A DNA stretch of 64,000 nucleotides from Vibrio sp. VB16 (GTDB taxonomy: Bacteria; Pseudomonadota; Gammaproteobacteria; Enterobacterales; Vibrionaceae), in assembly GCF_015594925.2 (NCBI RefSeq), contig NZ_CP087590.1, forward strand, positions 434,001 to 498,000, given 5' to 3'. The notes beneath the pieces were generated by a model. That model saw only the letters and a list, made by a program, of their open reading frames with translations. It did not search any database and was not told the origin of the DNA. The position numbers and the translations under genes were made by a program. Shown here piece by piece: positions 26,717 through 36,062 of this stretch (the first letter of the stretch is position 1; every line of letters begins with the position of its first letter).

Positions 26717-28360
26717 ATGACGACAAATTACATTTTTGTTACTGGCGGGGTTGTATCCTCACTAGGTAAAGGTATTGCAGCCGCATCTCTTGCCGCTATT
26801 TTAGAAGCTCGTGGTCTTAAAGTGACCATGATGAAGCTTGACCCTTACATCAACGTTGATCCGGGCACAATGAGCCCAACTCAGCACGGTGAAGTATTTG
26901 TTACAGAAGACGGGGCAGAAACCGATCTTGATCTTGGTCATTATGAACGATTCATTCGTACCAAAATGACGAAACGTAACAACTTTACTGCAGGTCGTGT
27001 TTACGCCGATGTTCTTCGTAAAGAACGTCGTGGCGATTACCTTGGTGCGACTATTCAGGTTATCCCACATATTACTAATGAAATCAAAGATCGTGTTTAT
27101 GCCGGCGCTAAAGGCCATGATATCGCACTTGTAGAAGTTGGCGGAACTGTGGGTGATATAGAGTCGTTGCCATTTATGGAAGCGATTCGTCAGCTAGCGG
27201 CTGAAGTAGGGCGTGAACATGCTATGTTTATGCACTTAACATTAGTACCTTATTTAGCTGCCGCTGGTGAACTGAAAACGAAACCGACTCAACACTCTGT
27301 TAAAGAGCTGCTATCTATTGGTATACAACCTGATATTTTGGTTTGCCGTAGTGATCGTATTATCCCTGCGAATGAACGTAAGAAAATTGCTCTTTTCTGT
27401 AACGTACCAGAAAAAGCCGTTATCTCTATGAAGGATGTAGATTCAATCTACAAAATCCCTCAATTAATAAAAGCTCAATCTTTAGATGATTTAGTATGCA
27501 CACGCTTCGGTATTGATGCACCAGACGCTGATCTATCTGAGTGGGAGCAAGTCATCTACGAAGAAGCAAACCCAACAGCGGATGTAACCATTGGAATGGT
27601 CGGTAAATATATCGAGCTTCCAGATGCTTACAAATCTGTTAACGAAGCGCTGAAACATGCCGGATTAAAAAATCGACTAAACGTAAAAATTAAGTACGTT
27701 GATTCTCAAGATGTTGAGAGTAAAGGTGATGAGGCGCTAGCAGGTCTAGATGCTATTCTTGTTCCCGGTGGATTTGGTGACCGTGGTATTAACGGGAAAA
27801 TCCTTGCGGCACAATACGCACGTGAGAATAAAGTGCCTTACTTAGGTATCTGTTTGGGTATGCAAGTCGCCTTAATAGAGTTTGCAAGAAATGTTGCAGG
27901 ACTTGAAGGGGCACATTCAACAGAGTTTGATAAAGAAACAAAGTATCCAGTGGTAGGATTGATTACCGAATGGGTCGATGGCGAAGGTAAAGTTGAAGAA
28001 CGTACTGAGCAATCTGATCTTGGTGGTACTATGCGTCTTGGCTCTCAGCTATGTCATCTAGAAAAAGGCACATTGGCAAAAGAGCTCTACGGTAGCGCGA
28101 CAATCCATGAGCGTCATCGCCACCGTTATGAAGTAAACAACAATCTTCGTCCGCAAATTGAAAAAGCAGGCCTTAAAGTATCAGGCCTATCCGCAGACAA
28201 GAAACTTGTTGAGGTAATCGAGAATCCAAACCATCCGTGGTTTGTTGCATCTCAATTCCACCCAGAATTCACATCTACACCTCGCGATGGTCATCCGTTG
28301 TTCGCAGGATTTGTAAAGGCAGCTGGTGAATATCAGCGCGGTGAATTAGAAAACAAATAA
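26717..28360 (+). CDS. pyrG: CTP synthase
   Basis: 547 residues. It aminates UTP to CTP using glutamine and ATP. The N-terminal synthetase domain begins YIFVTGGVVSSLGKGIAAAS, and the C-terminal class I glutamine amidotransferase has its nucleophile C379 in LGICLGMQVA and the His-Glu pair in FHPEFTSTP. Its own promoter is predicted at 26632. eno follows after 81 bp, as in most gamma-proteobacteria. Confidence 0.97.
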   Translation: MTTNYIFVTGGVVSSLGKGIAAASLAAILEARGLKVTMMKLDPYINVDPGTMSPTQHGEVFVTEDGAETDLDLGHYERFIRTKMTKRNNFTAGRVYADVLRKERRGDYLGATIQVIPHITNEIKDRVYAGAKGHDIALVEVGGTVGDIESLPFMEAIRQLAAEVGREHAMFMHLTLVPYLAAAGELKTKPTQHSVKELLSIGIQPDILVCRSDRIIPANERKKIALFCNVPEKAVISMKDVDSIYKIPQLIKAQSLDDLVCTRFGIDAPDADLSEWEQVIYEEANPTADVTIGMVGKYIELPDAYKSVNEALKHAGLKNRLNVKIKYVDSQDVESKGDEALAGLDAILVPGGFGDRGINGKILAAQYARENKVPYLGICLGMQVALIEFARNVAGLEGAHSTEFDKETKYPVVGLITEWVDGEGKVEERTEQSDLGGTMRLGSQLCHLEKGTLAKELYGSATIHERHRHRYEVNNNLRPQIEKAGLKVSGLSADKKLVEVIENPNHPWFVASQFHPEFTSTPRDGHPLFAGFVKAAGEYQRGELENK

Positions 28361-28441
28361 GTAATACAAGAATCCGGATAATCGCACATAAGGTGTGGTT
28401 ATTCTTAGTTTTGATATACAAATGAATGAGAGGAAACATCA

Positions 28442-29740
<1,299 letters not shown>

Positions 29741-29790
29741 TCCATTAGGATTGTTTGATTTTGTAACTCTTTAGTTGTGAGTATTATTTA

Positions 29791-29818
29791 AAAGCGTCTC
29801 TTTGTGAGGCGCTTTTTT
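29791..29818 (+). terminator. Terminator after eno
   Basis: AAAGCGTCTC (29791-29800) pairs with GAGGCGCTTT (29806-29815, one G-U) with a 5-base loop, followed by a T run. The 165 bases up to ftsB hold an extended -10 (TGCTATATA at 29930-29938) that probably drives ftsB-ispD. Confidence 0.85.
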
Positions 29819-29983
29819 ATGTCTAAAGGAACCTAGGTTCTAGAACTGAAACGATGGCTTTGCTCTCTTTTAGATTCAGACTCTTAGATTCATGGATGAA
29901 CCACTAATCTCGCCCCTAGCCCCAATTTATGCTATATATACTTCCCATATCATCCACAATTAATACAACGAGAATAATCTAGC

Positions 29984-30265
29984 GTGCGTCTATTTACTCT
30001 TGCCTTAGTACTACTGTTTTCTTTACTGATCTACACCCTTGTTTGGGGGAAGAACGGTATGCTTGAGCGTACCAATGTAGTGAGTGAAATAGAGGTTCAG
30101 CAGTCGGTAAACAGAGAGTTGAATGAAAGAAACGCGAAGATGTTTGCCGAAATCGAAGATCTAAGACAAGGGCTAGACGCTATCGAAGAGAGAGCGAGAA
30201 ATGAGCTTGGCTTAGTTAAAGAAGGTGAAACTTTTTATCGAATCATCGACGACAGCTCTCAATAG
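29984..30265 (+). CDS. ftsB: Cell division protein FtsB
   Basis: 93 residues with a GTG start at 29984. A single N-terminal transmembrane helix (LFTLALVLLFSLLIYTLVW, residues 3-21) is followed by a periplasmic coiled coil (VVSEIEVQQSVNRELNERNAK onward) and the conserved ARNELGLVKEGE. It forms the FtsQLB divisome complex. First gene of a run with ispD (13-bp gap), as in E. coli. Confidence 0.95.
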   Translation: MRLFTLALVLLFSLLIYTLVWGKNGMLERTNVVSEIEVQQSVNRELNERNAKMFAEIEDLRQGLDAIEERARNELGLVKEGETFYRIIDDSSQ

Positions 30266-30278
30266 GTCGAATGCGTAA

Positions 30279-30992
30279 ATGACGACTCCACACTTAAAAC
30301 CACTTTATGCCATTGTTCCTGCTGCCGGTATTGGTAGTAGAATGAAAGCAGATCTGCCTAAACAGTACTTAAAGCTGCACAATAAAACCATCTTAGAACA
30401 CACCGTTGATAAGCTTTTAGAACATCCTAGTATTGATAAGGTTATTATTGCCGTTTCTGATGACGATGCTTATTTCAAGCAGCTTTCATTGGCGTCGAAC
30501 AACAATGTTATCCGTGTAATCGGTGGTTTAGAGCGTGCTGACTCGGTGTTGTCTGGCCTTGATTATTTATTGCATACGGTTAAAAAACCAGATGCGTGGG
30601 TATTGGTACATGATGCGGCTAGACCTTGTATAGATTTAGCTGATATCGATAAATTGATCAAGCAGGTAATGGTGACAGAAGACGGCGGTATTTTAGCGGC
30701 ACCGGTACGAGATACAATGAAACGTGGAAACCGTTCGGCTTCGATAAATGAAACCGTAGATAGAGAAAATTTGTGGCATGCATTAACACCCCAAATGTTT
30801 AAGGTTCAGCCACTACATGATGCACTGGTTGGTGCGATGAAGGCAGGCATTAACATTACTGATGAAGCATCGGCAATGGAGTGGGCGGGTTGTAAGCCTA
30901 AGCTAGTTATAGGAAGGATGGATAATTTTAAGATAACGCAGCCCGAAGATTTAGCTTTAGCCGCTTTCTATCTAGGTGAACGCGTTAGGTGA
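30279..30992 (+). CDS. ispD: 2-C-methyl-D-erythritol 4-phosphate cytidylyltransferase
   Basis: 237 residues. Third enzyme of the MEP isoprenoid pathway. The CTP-binding loop AIVPAAGIGSRMKADLPKQYL (seen as PAAGIGSRM and PKQYL, about residues 13-30) and the VHDAARPC motif (about 108-115) are present, together with KITQPEDLALA near the C terminus. ispF follows after 80 bp. Confidence 0.96.
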   Translation: MTTPHLKPLYAIVPAAGIGSRMKADLPKQYLKLHNKTILEHTVDKLLEHPSIDKVIIAVSDDDAYFKQLSLASNNNVIRVIGGLERADSVLSGLDYLLHTVKKPDAWVLVHDAARPCIDLADIDKLIKQVMVTEDGGILAAPVRDTMKRGNRSASINETVDRENLWHALTPQMFKVQPLHDALVGAMKAGINITDEASAMEWAGCKPKLVIGRMDNFKITQPEDLALAAFYLGERVR

Positions 30993-31072
30993 ACGAATAT
31001 AACATTATCTCGAAAAAACTTTAACCACGAAAGAACAATAGACCCTAGTGTTTAGGAAAAAGGAAATAGTTG

Positions 31073-31555
31073 ATGATCCGAATTGGCCACGGTTTTGATG
31101 TGCACAAGTTTGGTGGTGATGGACCAATAATAATTGGTGGTGTTTCTATTCCTTATGAACAAGGATTGATAGCGCATTCTGATGGTGATGTTGCACTCCA
31201 TGCTTTAACAGATGCACTTTTAGGTGCCATATCGCAGGGTGATATTGGCCGTCATTTTCCGGATACGGATGAACAATGGAAAGGTGCAAATAGTCGTGAG
31301 TTGATGAAAGAAGTATACCGACTTGTCAACGAGAAAGGCTATCAAATTGGCAACCTAGACGTGACCATTATTGCCCAGTCTCCTAAGATGTTACCTTATA
31401 TTCAGTGTATGCGTGATGTTATTTCAGAAGACCTACGAACGTCTGTGGATAATGTAAACGTGAAAGCAACAACAACAGAAAAACTCGGCTTTACCGGAAG
31501 AAAAGAAGGCATTGCGTGCGAAGCTGTTGTTTTATTAAAGAAGATAGAAAACTAA
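31073..31555 (+). CDS. ispF: 2-C-methyl-D-erythritol 2,4-cyclodiphosphate synthase
   Basis: 160 residues from the ATG at 31073; a TTG at 31070 could also be read, but the AAAAAGGAAA site fits the ATG. Metal ligands D9 and H11 are in IGHGFDVHKFGG, with HSDGDVALHALTDALLGA and the C-terminal VKATTTEKLGFTGRKEGIA also present. Fifth step of the MEP pathway. The stop overlaps the truD start by one base (TAATG). Confidence 0.96.
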   Translation: MIRIGHGFDVHKFGGDGPIIIGGVSIPYEQGLIAHSDGDVALHALTDALLGAISQGDIGRHFPDTDEQWKGANSRELMKEVYRLVNEKGYQIGNLDVTIIAQSPKMLPYIQCMRDVISEDLRTSVDNVNVKATTTEKLGFTGRKEGIACEAVVLLKKIEN

Positions 31556-32607
31556 TGACAGATATCCTAGCCGAATTGGCTTATTTACATGGTAAGCCAA
31601 CTTCAAAAGCTAAATTGAAAGCGAAACCAGAGCACTTTGTTGTAAAAGAAAATCTGGGGTTTGAATTTTCGGGATCTGGTGAGCATTTAATGGTTCGTAT
31701 TCGTAAGACAGGTGAAAATACCAGTTTTGTGGTAAATGAATTAGCCAAAGTATGCGGTGTTAAATCTAAGAATATCGGATGGGCCGGTTTAAAAGATAGG
31801 CATGCGATAACTGAACAATGGCTCAGTATCCAGCTTCCAAAATTGGATACACCTGATTTTTCAGTGTTTGAACAGCAGTATCCAAGTATTCAAATTCTCG
31901 AAACGGCACGCCATAACAGAAAACTCCGTCCGGGAGACCTCATTGGTAACGATTTTGAAATTACGTTGTCTGAAGTGACGGATACAGACGATGTCGAAGC
32001 GAGAATACAACAAGTGATCGAAAACGGTGTGCCTAATTATTTTGGTGCGCAAAGGTTTGGTAGAGAAGGCAATAACCTATCTGAAGCAAGACGTTGGGGT
32101 AGAGATAACGTTCGAACTAAAAACCAGAATCAACGTAGCCTTTATTTATCGACTGCCCGTTCTTGGATATTTAATCACATTGTGTCAAGCCGGATGAACA
32201 AAGGGGTTATTAATACCCTGATTGCCGGTGATATCGTGAGTCAACCTGATAAGTTAATTGAGATTGATGAAGCAAACATATCAAGCTTTCAGGAAGAATT
32301 AGAGGCAGGTAAATCAACCTTAACAGCGGCATTAGCTGGAGATAATGCTTTACCTACAAAAGAAGATGCGCTTGAGATAGAACAGGCTGTGGTTGATGCA
32401 GAGCCTGAGCTGATGGCTCTCATCCGAGGTAACAGAATGCGTCATGATCGAAGGGATGTACTATTAAGGCCTTTAGGTCTTCGCTTCAAAGTGGAAGATA
32501 GTATGATCCAACTTTCATTTTCATTAACATCTGGCAGCTTTGCAACTTCTATTGTTAGAGAGTTAATTGAAGAAATCCCAGTAGAGCGTCATTTTGATCA
32601 AGGATAA
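31555..32607 (+). CDS. truD: tRNA pseudouridine(13) synthase TruD
   Basis: 350 residues from the ATG at 31555, which overlaps the ispF stop; an earlier in-frame ATG inside ispF (31516) is rejected because homologues start at MTDIL-like sequence. The catalytic aspartate D81 is in GWAGLKDRHAITEQW, and the TruD-specific NYFGAQRFGREGNN motif and insertion domain follow. It modifies U13 of tRNA-Glu. surE follows after 3 bp. Confidence 0.96.
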   Translation: MTDILAELAYLHGKPTSKAKLKAKPEHFVVKENLGFEFSGSGEHLMVRIRKTGENTSFVVNELAKVCGVKSKNIGWAGLKDRHAITEQWLSIQLPKLDTPDFSVFEQQYPSIQILETARHNRKLRPGDLIGNDFEITLSEVTDTDDVEARIQQVIENGVPNYFGAQRFGREGNNLSEARRWGRDNVRTKNQNQRSLYLSTARSWIFNHIVSSRMNKGVINTLIAGDIVSQPDKLIEIDEANISSFQEELEAGKSTLTAALAGDNALPTKEDALEIEQAVVDAEPELMALIRGNRMRHDRRDVLLRPLGLRFKVEDSMIQLSFSLTSGSFATSIVRELIEEIPVERHFDQG

Positions 32608-32610
32608 GTA

Positions 32611-33360
32611 ATGAAGATTCTACTAAGTAATGATGATGGTGTGCATGCAAATGGAATTAAAGCACTTGCTGAATCATTAAAGGATATGGCCGAAATTGTT
32701 ATTGTTGCCCCAGACCGGAATCGCTCTGGTGCATCAAACTCGTTAACACTAGAAAACCCTTTAAGGGTGGTCGAAATCGAGAAAAACATTTATTCGGTTC
32801 AAGGGACGCCAACAGATTGTGTTCATTTTGCATTAAATGAGTTGCTTAAAGATGACATGCCCGATCTTGTACTTTCTGGAATCAATCATGGTGCTAACTT
32901 AGGCGATGATGTGCTTTATTCAGGGACGGTTGCCGCCGCAATGGAAGGACACTTTCTTGGTGTTCAGTCGATTGCATTTTCATTGGTAGGCGATCAACAT
33001 TTTGAGACCGCGGGTAGAATTGTTCGTGCGATTGTTGATCAACATAATATGTCGCCTATTCCGGCAAACCGACTTCTTAATATCAATATACCGGATGTAC
33101 CATTTGATGAACTGAAAGGGCAGCAAGTCACACGACTTGGCGCACGTCATCACGCAGAAACCATGATCAAACAACAAGACCCTCGAGGTCATGATGTTTA
33201 TTGGTTAGGGCCTCCAGGAAGAGAGCAAGATGCAGGTTTAGGTACCGACTTTTATGCGATAGAGAATGGACTGGTTTCTATTACTCCAATGCAGGTCGAT
33301 TTAACGGCGCATGATTCTCTTGGTAGCATGGATACTTGGCTAAAAGGTAACGTGAAATGA
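32611..33360 (+). CDS. surE: 5'/3'-nucleotidase SurE
   Basis: 249 residues. Metal-dependent phosphatase acting on nucleoside monophosphates and short polyphosphate. The N-terminal LLSNDDGVHANGI (residues 4-16) holds the two metal-binding aspartates; VAPDRNRSGASNSLT and SGINHGANLGDDVLYSGTVAA are also typical. Stationary-phase survival function is linked to the downstream pcm and rpoS. The stop overlaps the pcm start (ATGA). Confidence 0.97.
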   Translation: MKILLSNDDGVHANGIKALAESLKDMAEIVIVAPDRNRSGASNSLTLENPLRVVEIEKNIYSVQGTPTDCVHFALNELLKDDMPDLVLSGINHGANLGDDVLYSGTVAAAMEGHFLGVQSIAFSLVGDQHFETAGRIVRAIVDQHNMSPIPANRLLNINIPDVPFDELKGQQVTRLGARHHAETMIKQQDPRGHDVYWLGPPGREQDAGLGTDFYAIENGLVSITPMQVDLTAHDSLGSMDTWLKGNVK

Positions 33361-33983
33361 GCAACCCTCAAGCAGATAGATTAATAGATTTTCTATCTTC
33401 TAGTGGAATTCAATGTCCCAAAGTACTCGATGCTATTCGTCGAGTACCGAGAGAACATTTTATATCTGAAGCGCTAATGCATCAGGCCTATGATAATAAT
33501 GCTTTACCGATTGCTCATGGGCAAACAATCTCTCAGCCATATATTGTTGCCAAGATGACGGAATTGTTAAACTTGTTCCCTAATTCTAGATTACTAGAAA
33601 TAGGAACAGGCTCAGGATACCAAACCGCGGTGTTGGCCCAGTTAGTGGACAGAGTTTATTCCGTAGAACGTATCAAATCATTGCAATGGGATGCGAAAAG
33701 GCGACTTAAGTTACTCGATATATACAATGTCTCTACTAAGCATGCCGATGGTTGGCAAGGATGGTCGACTCAAGCTCCTTTCGATGCGATCGTCGTTACC
33801 GCCGCGGCTACTCAGGTTCCGCAAGAGTTGTTAGCTCAGCTAGCAGACAAAGGGTGTTTAGTTATTCCAGTTGGTGGCGATAATCAACAATTGTTGAAAA
33901 TAGTAAGACAAGGTGGTGAATTCATTTCAACGGTTATTGAACCGGTTCGATTTGTACCTTTAATAGCAGGTGATTTAGCGTAA
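33357..33983 (+). CDS. pcm: Protein-L-isoaspartate O-methyltransferase
   Basis: 208 residues. It repairs isoaspartyl residues using SAM. The SAM-binding motif LLEIGTGSGYQTAVLAQL (about residues 78-95) and the ALPIAHGQTISQPYIVA substrate loop (about 45-61) are canonical. nlpD follows after 3 bp. Confidence 0.96.
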   Translation: MSNPQADRLIDFLSSSGIQCPKVLDAIRRVPREHFISEALMHQAYDNNALPIAHGQTISQPYIVAKMTELLNLFPNSRLLEIGTGSGYQTAVLAQLVDRVYSVERIKSLQWDAKRRLKLLDIYNVSTKHADGWQGWSTQAPFDAIVVTAAATQVPQELLAQLADKGCLVIPVGGDNQQLLKIVRQGGEFISTVIEPVRFVPLIAGDLA

Positions 33984-33986
33984 AGC

Positions 33987-34943
33987 ATGAAAAGTAAATT
34001 GAAACTGATATTTTGTATAAGCATTTTGAGCTGCGTACTTATAGGGTGCACGGCAACTTCTCCTGCGCCGGTTTCAAGCATCAATAAAGACTACAGTACG
34101 ATTGAAAGAGGCAGTTACAGAGGAAGTTTTTATCAAGTGCAAAAGGGAGACACCCTTTATTTTATCGCATACGTCACAGATAAGAATGTAAATGACTTGG
34201 TTCGTTACAATGGACTTGCTGCTCCTTACACGATCAGACCGGGACAAAAACTTAAATTGTGGCAACCTGCCTATAAATCTCCAGCCTATGGAGGATCTGG
34301 CTCAGGATCTTCCGCAGTCACTGTTGCATCAGTAACCGCAGCTAGTACTGCAACTGGTGGAACATCTGTTTCATCTGTTTCTGGGGGGAAATCAACAACT
34401 CAATCTGCAAAAAAACCAGCCAATAAGACGACAAAATCAACTTCAAATAATTCAAGTTCAACCAAAAACCCCACTAAAAAGAATGTTGATCAGAGTAAAT
34501 CAAAAGAGTATGTTGGCTCTAAGAGTAAACAAAATGTTAACAAAACTGTCAGTAATCCAAAGCCAAAGAATAACAAGATTTCTAAATGGATTTGGCCTAC
34601 TAAAGGTAGAGTTATTAAGAAGTTTTCTTCCGGAGACCAGGGAAATAAAGGTATTGACATAGCAGGGCAGCGAGGTCAATCCATCATTTCTACGGCAGGC
34701 GGTAAAATCGTTTACTCTGGGAATGCACTTCGAGGATACGGTAACTTAATTATTGTGAAACATAATGATAACTATCTAAGTGCATATGCCCACAACGACC
34801 GTTTGCTAGTAAGCGAAGGACAAAATGTAAAAGCAGGACAAAAAATAGCAACCATGGGAAGTTCTGGTAGCAATAACGTAAAACTGCATTTTGAAATTCG
34901 TTATCAAGGTAAGTCTGTTAATCCACAGAGGTACTTGCCTTAA
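33987..34943 (+). CDS. nlpD: Murein hydrolase activator NlpD
   Basis: 318 residues. A lipoprotein signal with lipobox LIGC (Cys21) directs it to the outer membrane. A LysM domain (YQVQKGDTLYFIAYVTDKN to PGQKLKLW, about residues 50-92) is followed by a Ser/Thr/Lys/Asn-rich linker (about 95-198) and a C-terminal LytM domain. That domain is degenerate: GIDIAG lacks the HxxxD metal ligand and KLHFEIR has lysine in place of the first His of HxH, as in E. coli NlpD, which activates amidase AmiC rather than cutting murein. The main rpoS promoter lies inside nlpD in E. coli. Confidence 0.94.
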   Translation: MKSKLKLIFCISILSCVLIGCTATSPAPVSSINKDYSTIERGSYRGSFYQVQKGDTLYFIAYVTDKNVNDLVRYNGLAAPYTIRPGQKLKLWQPAYKSPAYGGSGSGSSAVTVASVTAASTATGGTSVSSVSGGKSTTQSAKKPANKTTKSTSNNSSSTKNPTKKNVDQSKSKEYVGSKSKQNVNKTVSNPKPKNNKISKWIWPTKGRVIKKFSSGDQGNKGIDIAGQRGQSIISTAGGKIVYSGNALRGYGNLIIVKHNDNYLSAYAHNDRLLVSEGQNVKAGQKIATMGSSGSNNVKLHFEIRYQGKSVNPQRYLP

Positions 34944-35007
34944 GAAAAAATTACTTCAACGACATTTATAAAAAGAATGTCTTGCTAGCTCGCCAAGGGG
35001 AGGCACT

Positions 35008-35991
35008 ATGGGTATCAGCAATGCAGCAACAAAAGTCGAAGAGTTCGAGACAAACGAGAAAGCTCTGGAAGAGCTGGGTTCGGGTCGTCTTGTACAAGAA
35101 GTTAAATCTAAAAAGGTAGCTAAAGAAGAGTTAGAAGTCACCGCTAAAAGTCTAGATGCAACACAACTTTATCTTGGGGAAATTGGTTTCTCTCCACTAT
35201 TAACGGCAGAAGAAGAAGTGTTGTACGCTCGAAGAGCTTTACGCGGCGACGAAGCAGCACGTAAACGTATGATTGAAAGTAATCTGCGTCTTGTGGTTAA
35301 GATATCACGTCGTTACAGTAACCGAGGACTCGCGTTACTTGATCTCATTGAAGAAGGCAACCTAGGCCTTATCCGTGCAGTTGAGAAATTTGATCCAGAA
35401 CGTGGATTTAGATTCTCTACATACGCCACGTGGTGGATTCGTCAAACAATAGAACGTGCATTGATGAACCAGACACGCACCATCCGTTTACCCATCCACG
35501 TTGTTAAAGAGTTAAATATCTATCTAAGAACCGCGCGTGAACTTTCACAAAAGTTGGATCACGAGCCTACAGCAGAAGAAATTGCTGAAAAACTAGATAA
35601 GCCTGTGAGTGATGTCAGTAAGATGTTACGTCTAAACGAGCGAGTAAGCTCGGTAGATACACCGATTGGTGGTGATGGCGAAAAAGTACTACTCGATATT
35701 ATTCCAGATACTAACCACTCAGATCCTGAGGTATCAACTCAAGATGATGATATTAAAAATTCGCTTATCGACTGGTTAGATGAATTAAACCCTAAGCAGA
35801 AAGAAGTACTCGCGAGACGGTTTGGATTACTTGGTTACGAGCCGTCAACACTTGAAGAAGTCGGCCGTGAAATTAGCCTAACACGTGAACGTGTACGTCA
35901 GATACAGGTGGAAGGTTTACGCCGGTTACGTGAAATCTTACTCAAGCAGGGATTGAATATGGAATCTCTATTTGATGTTGATCAGATGTAA
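35008..35991 (+). CDS. rpoS: RNA polymerase sigma-S factor
   Basis: 327 residues, a group 2 sigma-70 factor for stationary phase and general stress. Region 1.2 (DATQLYLGEIGFSPLL), region 2 (RRYSNRGLALLDLIEEGNLG and FSTYATWWIRQTIERA), region 3 and the region 4 helix-turn-helix (LEEVGREISLTRERVRQIQ) are complete. A strong GGGGAGG site precedes the ATG. It follows nlpD by 64 bp. A terminator at 36010 is shared with convergent mutS. Confidence 0.98.
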   Translation: MGISNAATKVEEFETNEKALEELGSGRLVQEVKSKKVAKEELEVTAKSLDATQLYLGEIGFSPLLTAEEEVLYARRALRGDEAARKRMIESNLRLVVKISRRYSNRGLALLDLIEEGNLGLIRAVEKFDPERGFRFSTYATWWIRQTIERALMNQTRTIRLPIHVVKELNIYLRTARELSQKLDHEPTAEEIAEKLDKPVSDVSKMLRLNERVSSVDTPIGGDGEKVLLDIIPDTNHSDPEVSTQDDDIKNSLIDWLDELNPKQKEVLARRFGLLGYEPSTLEEVGREISLTRERVRQIQVEGLRRLREILLKQGLNMESLFDVDQM

Positions 35992-36009
35992 TTTTACTTG
36001 GCGAAATTG

Positions 36010-36054
36010 AAAGGCGTTTGCTTGGTTAATCTATTAACCTAGCAGCGCCTTTTT
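36010..36054. terminator. Bidirectional terminator between rpoS and mutS
   Basis: An imperfect long hairpin runs from AAAGGCG (about 36010-36016) to CGCCTTT (about 36045-36052), with an inner GGTTAAT-CT-ATTAACC stem, followed by a T run. Confidence 0.75.
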
Positions 36055-36062
36055 CATTGCTT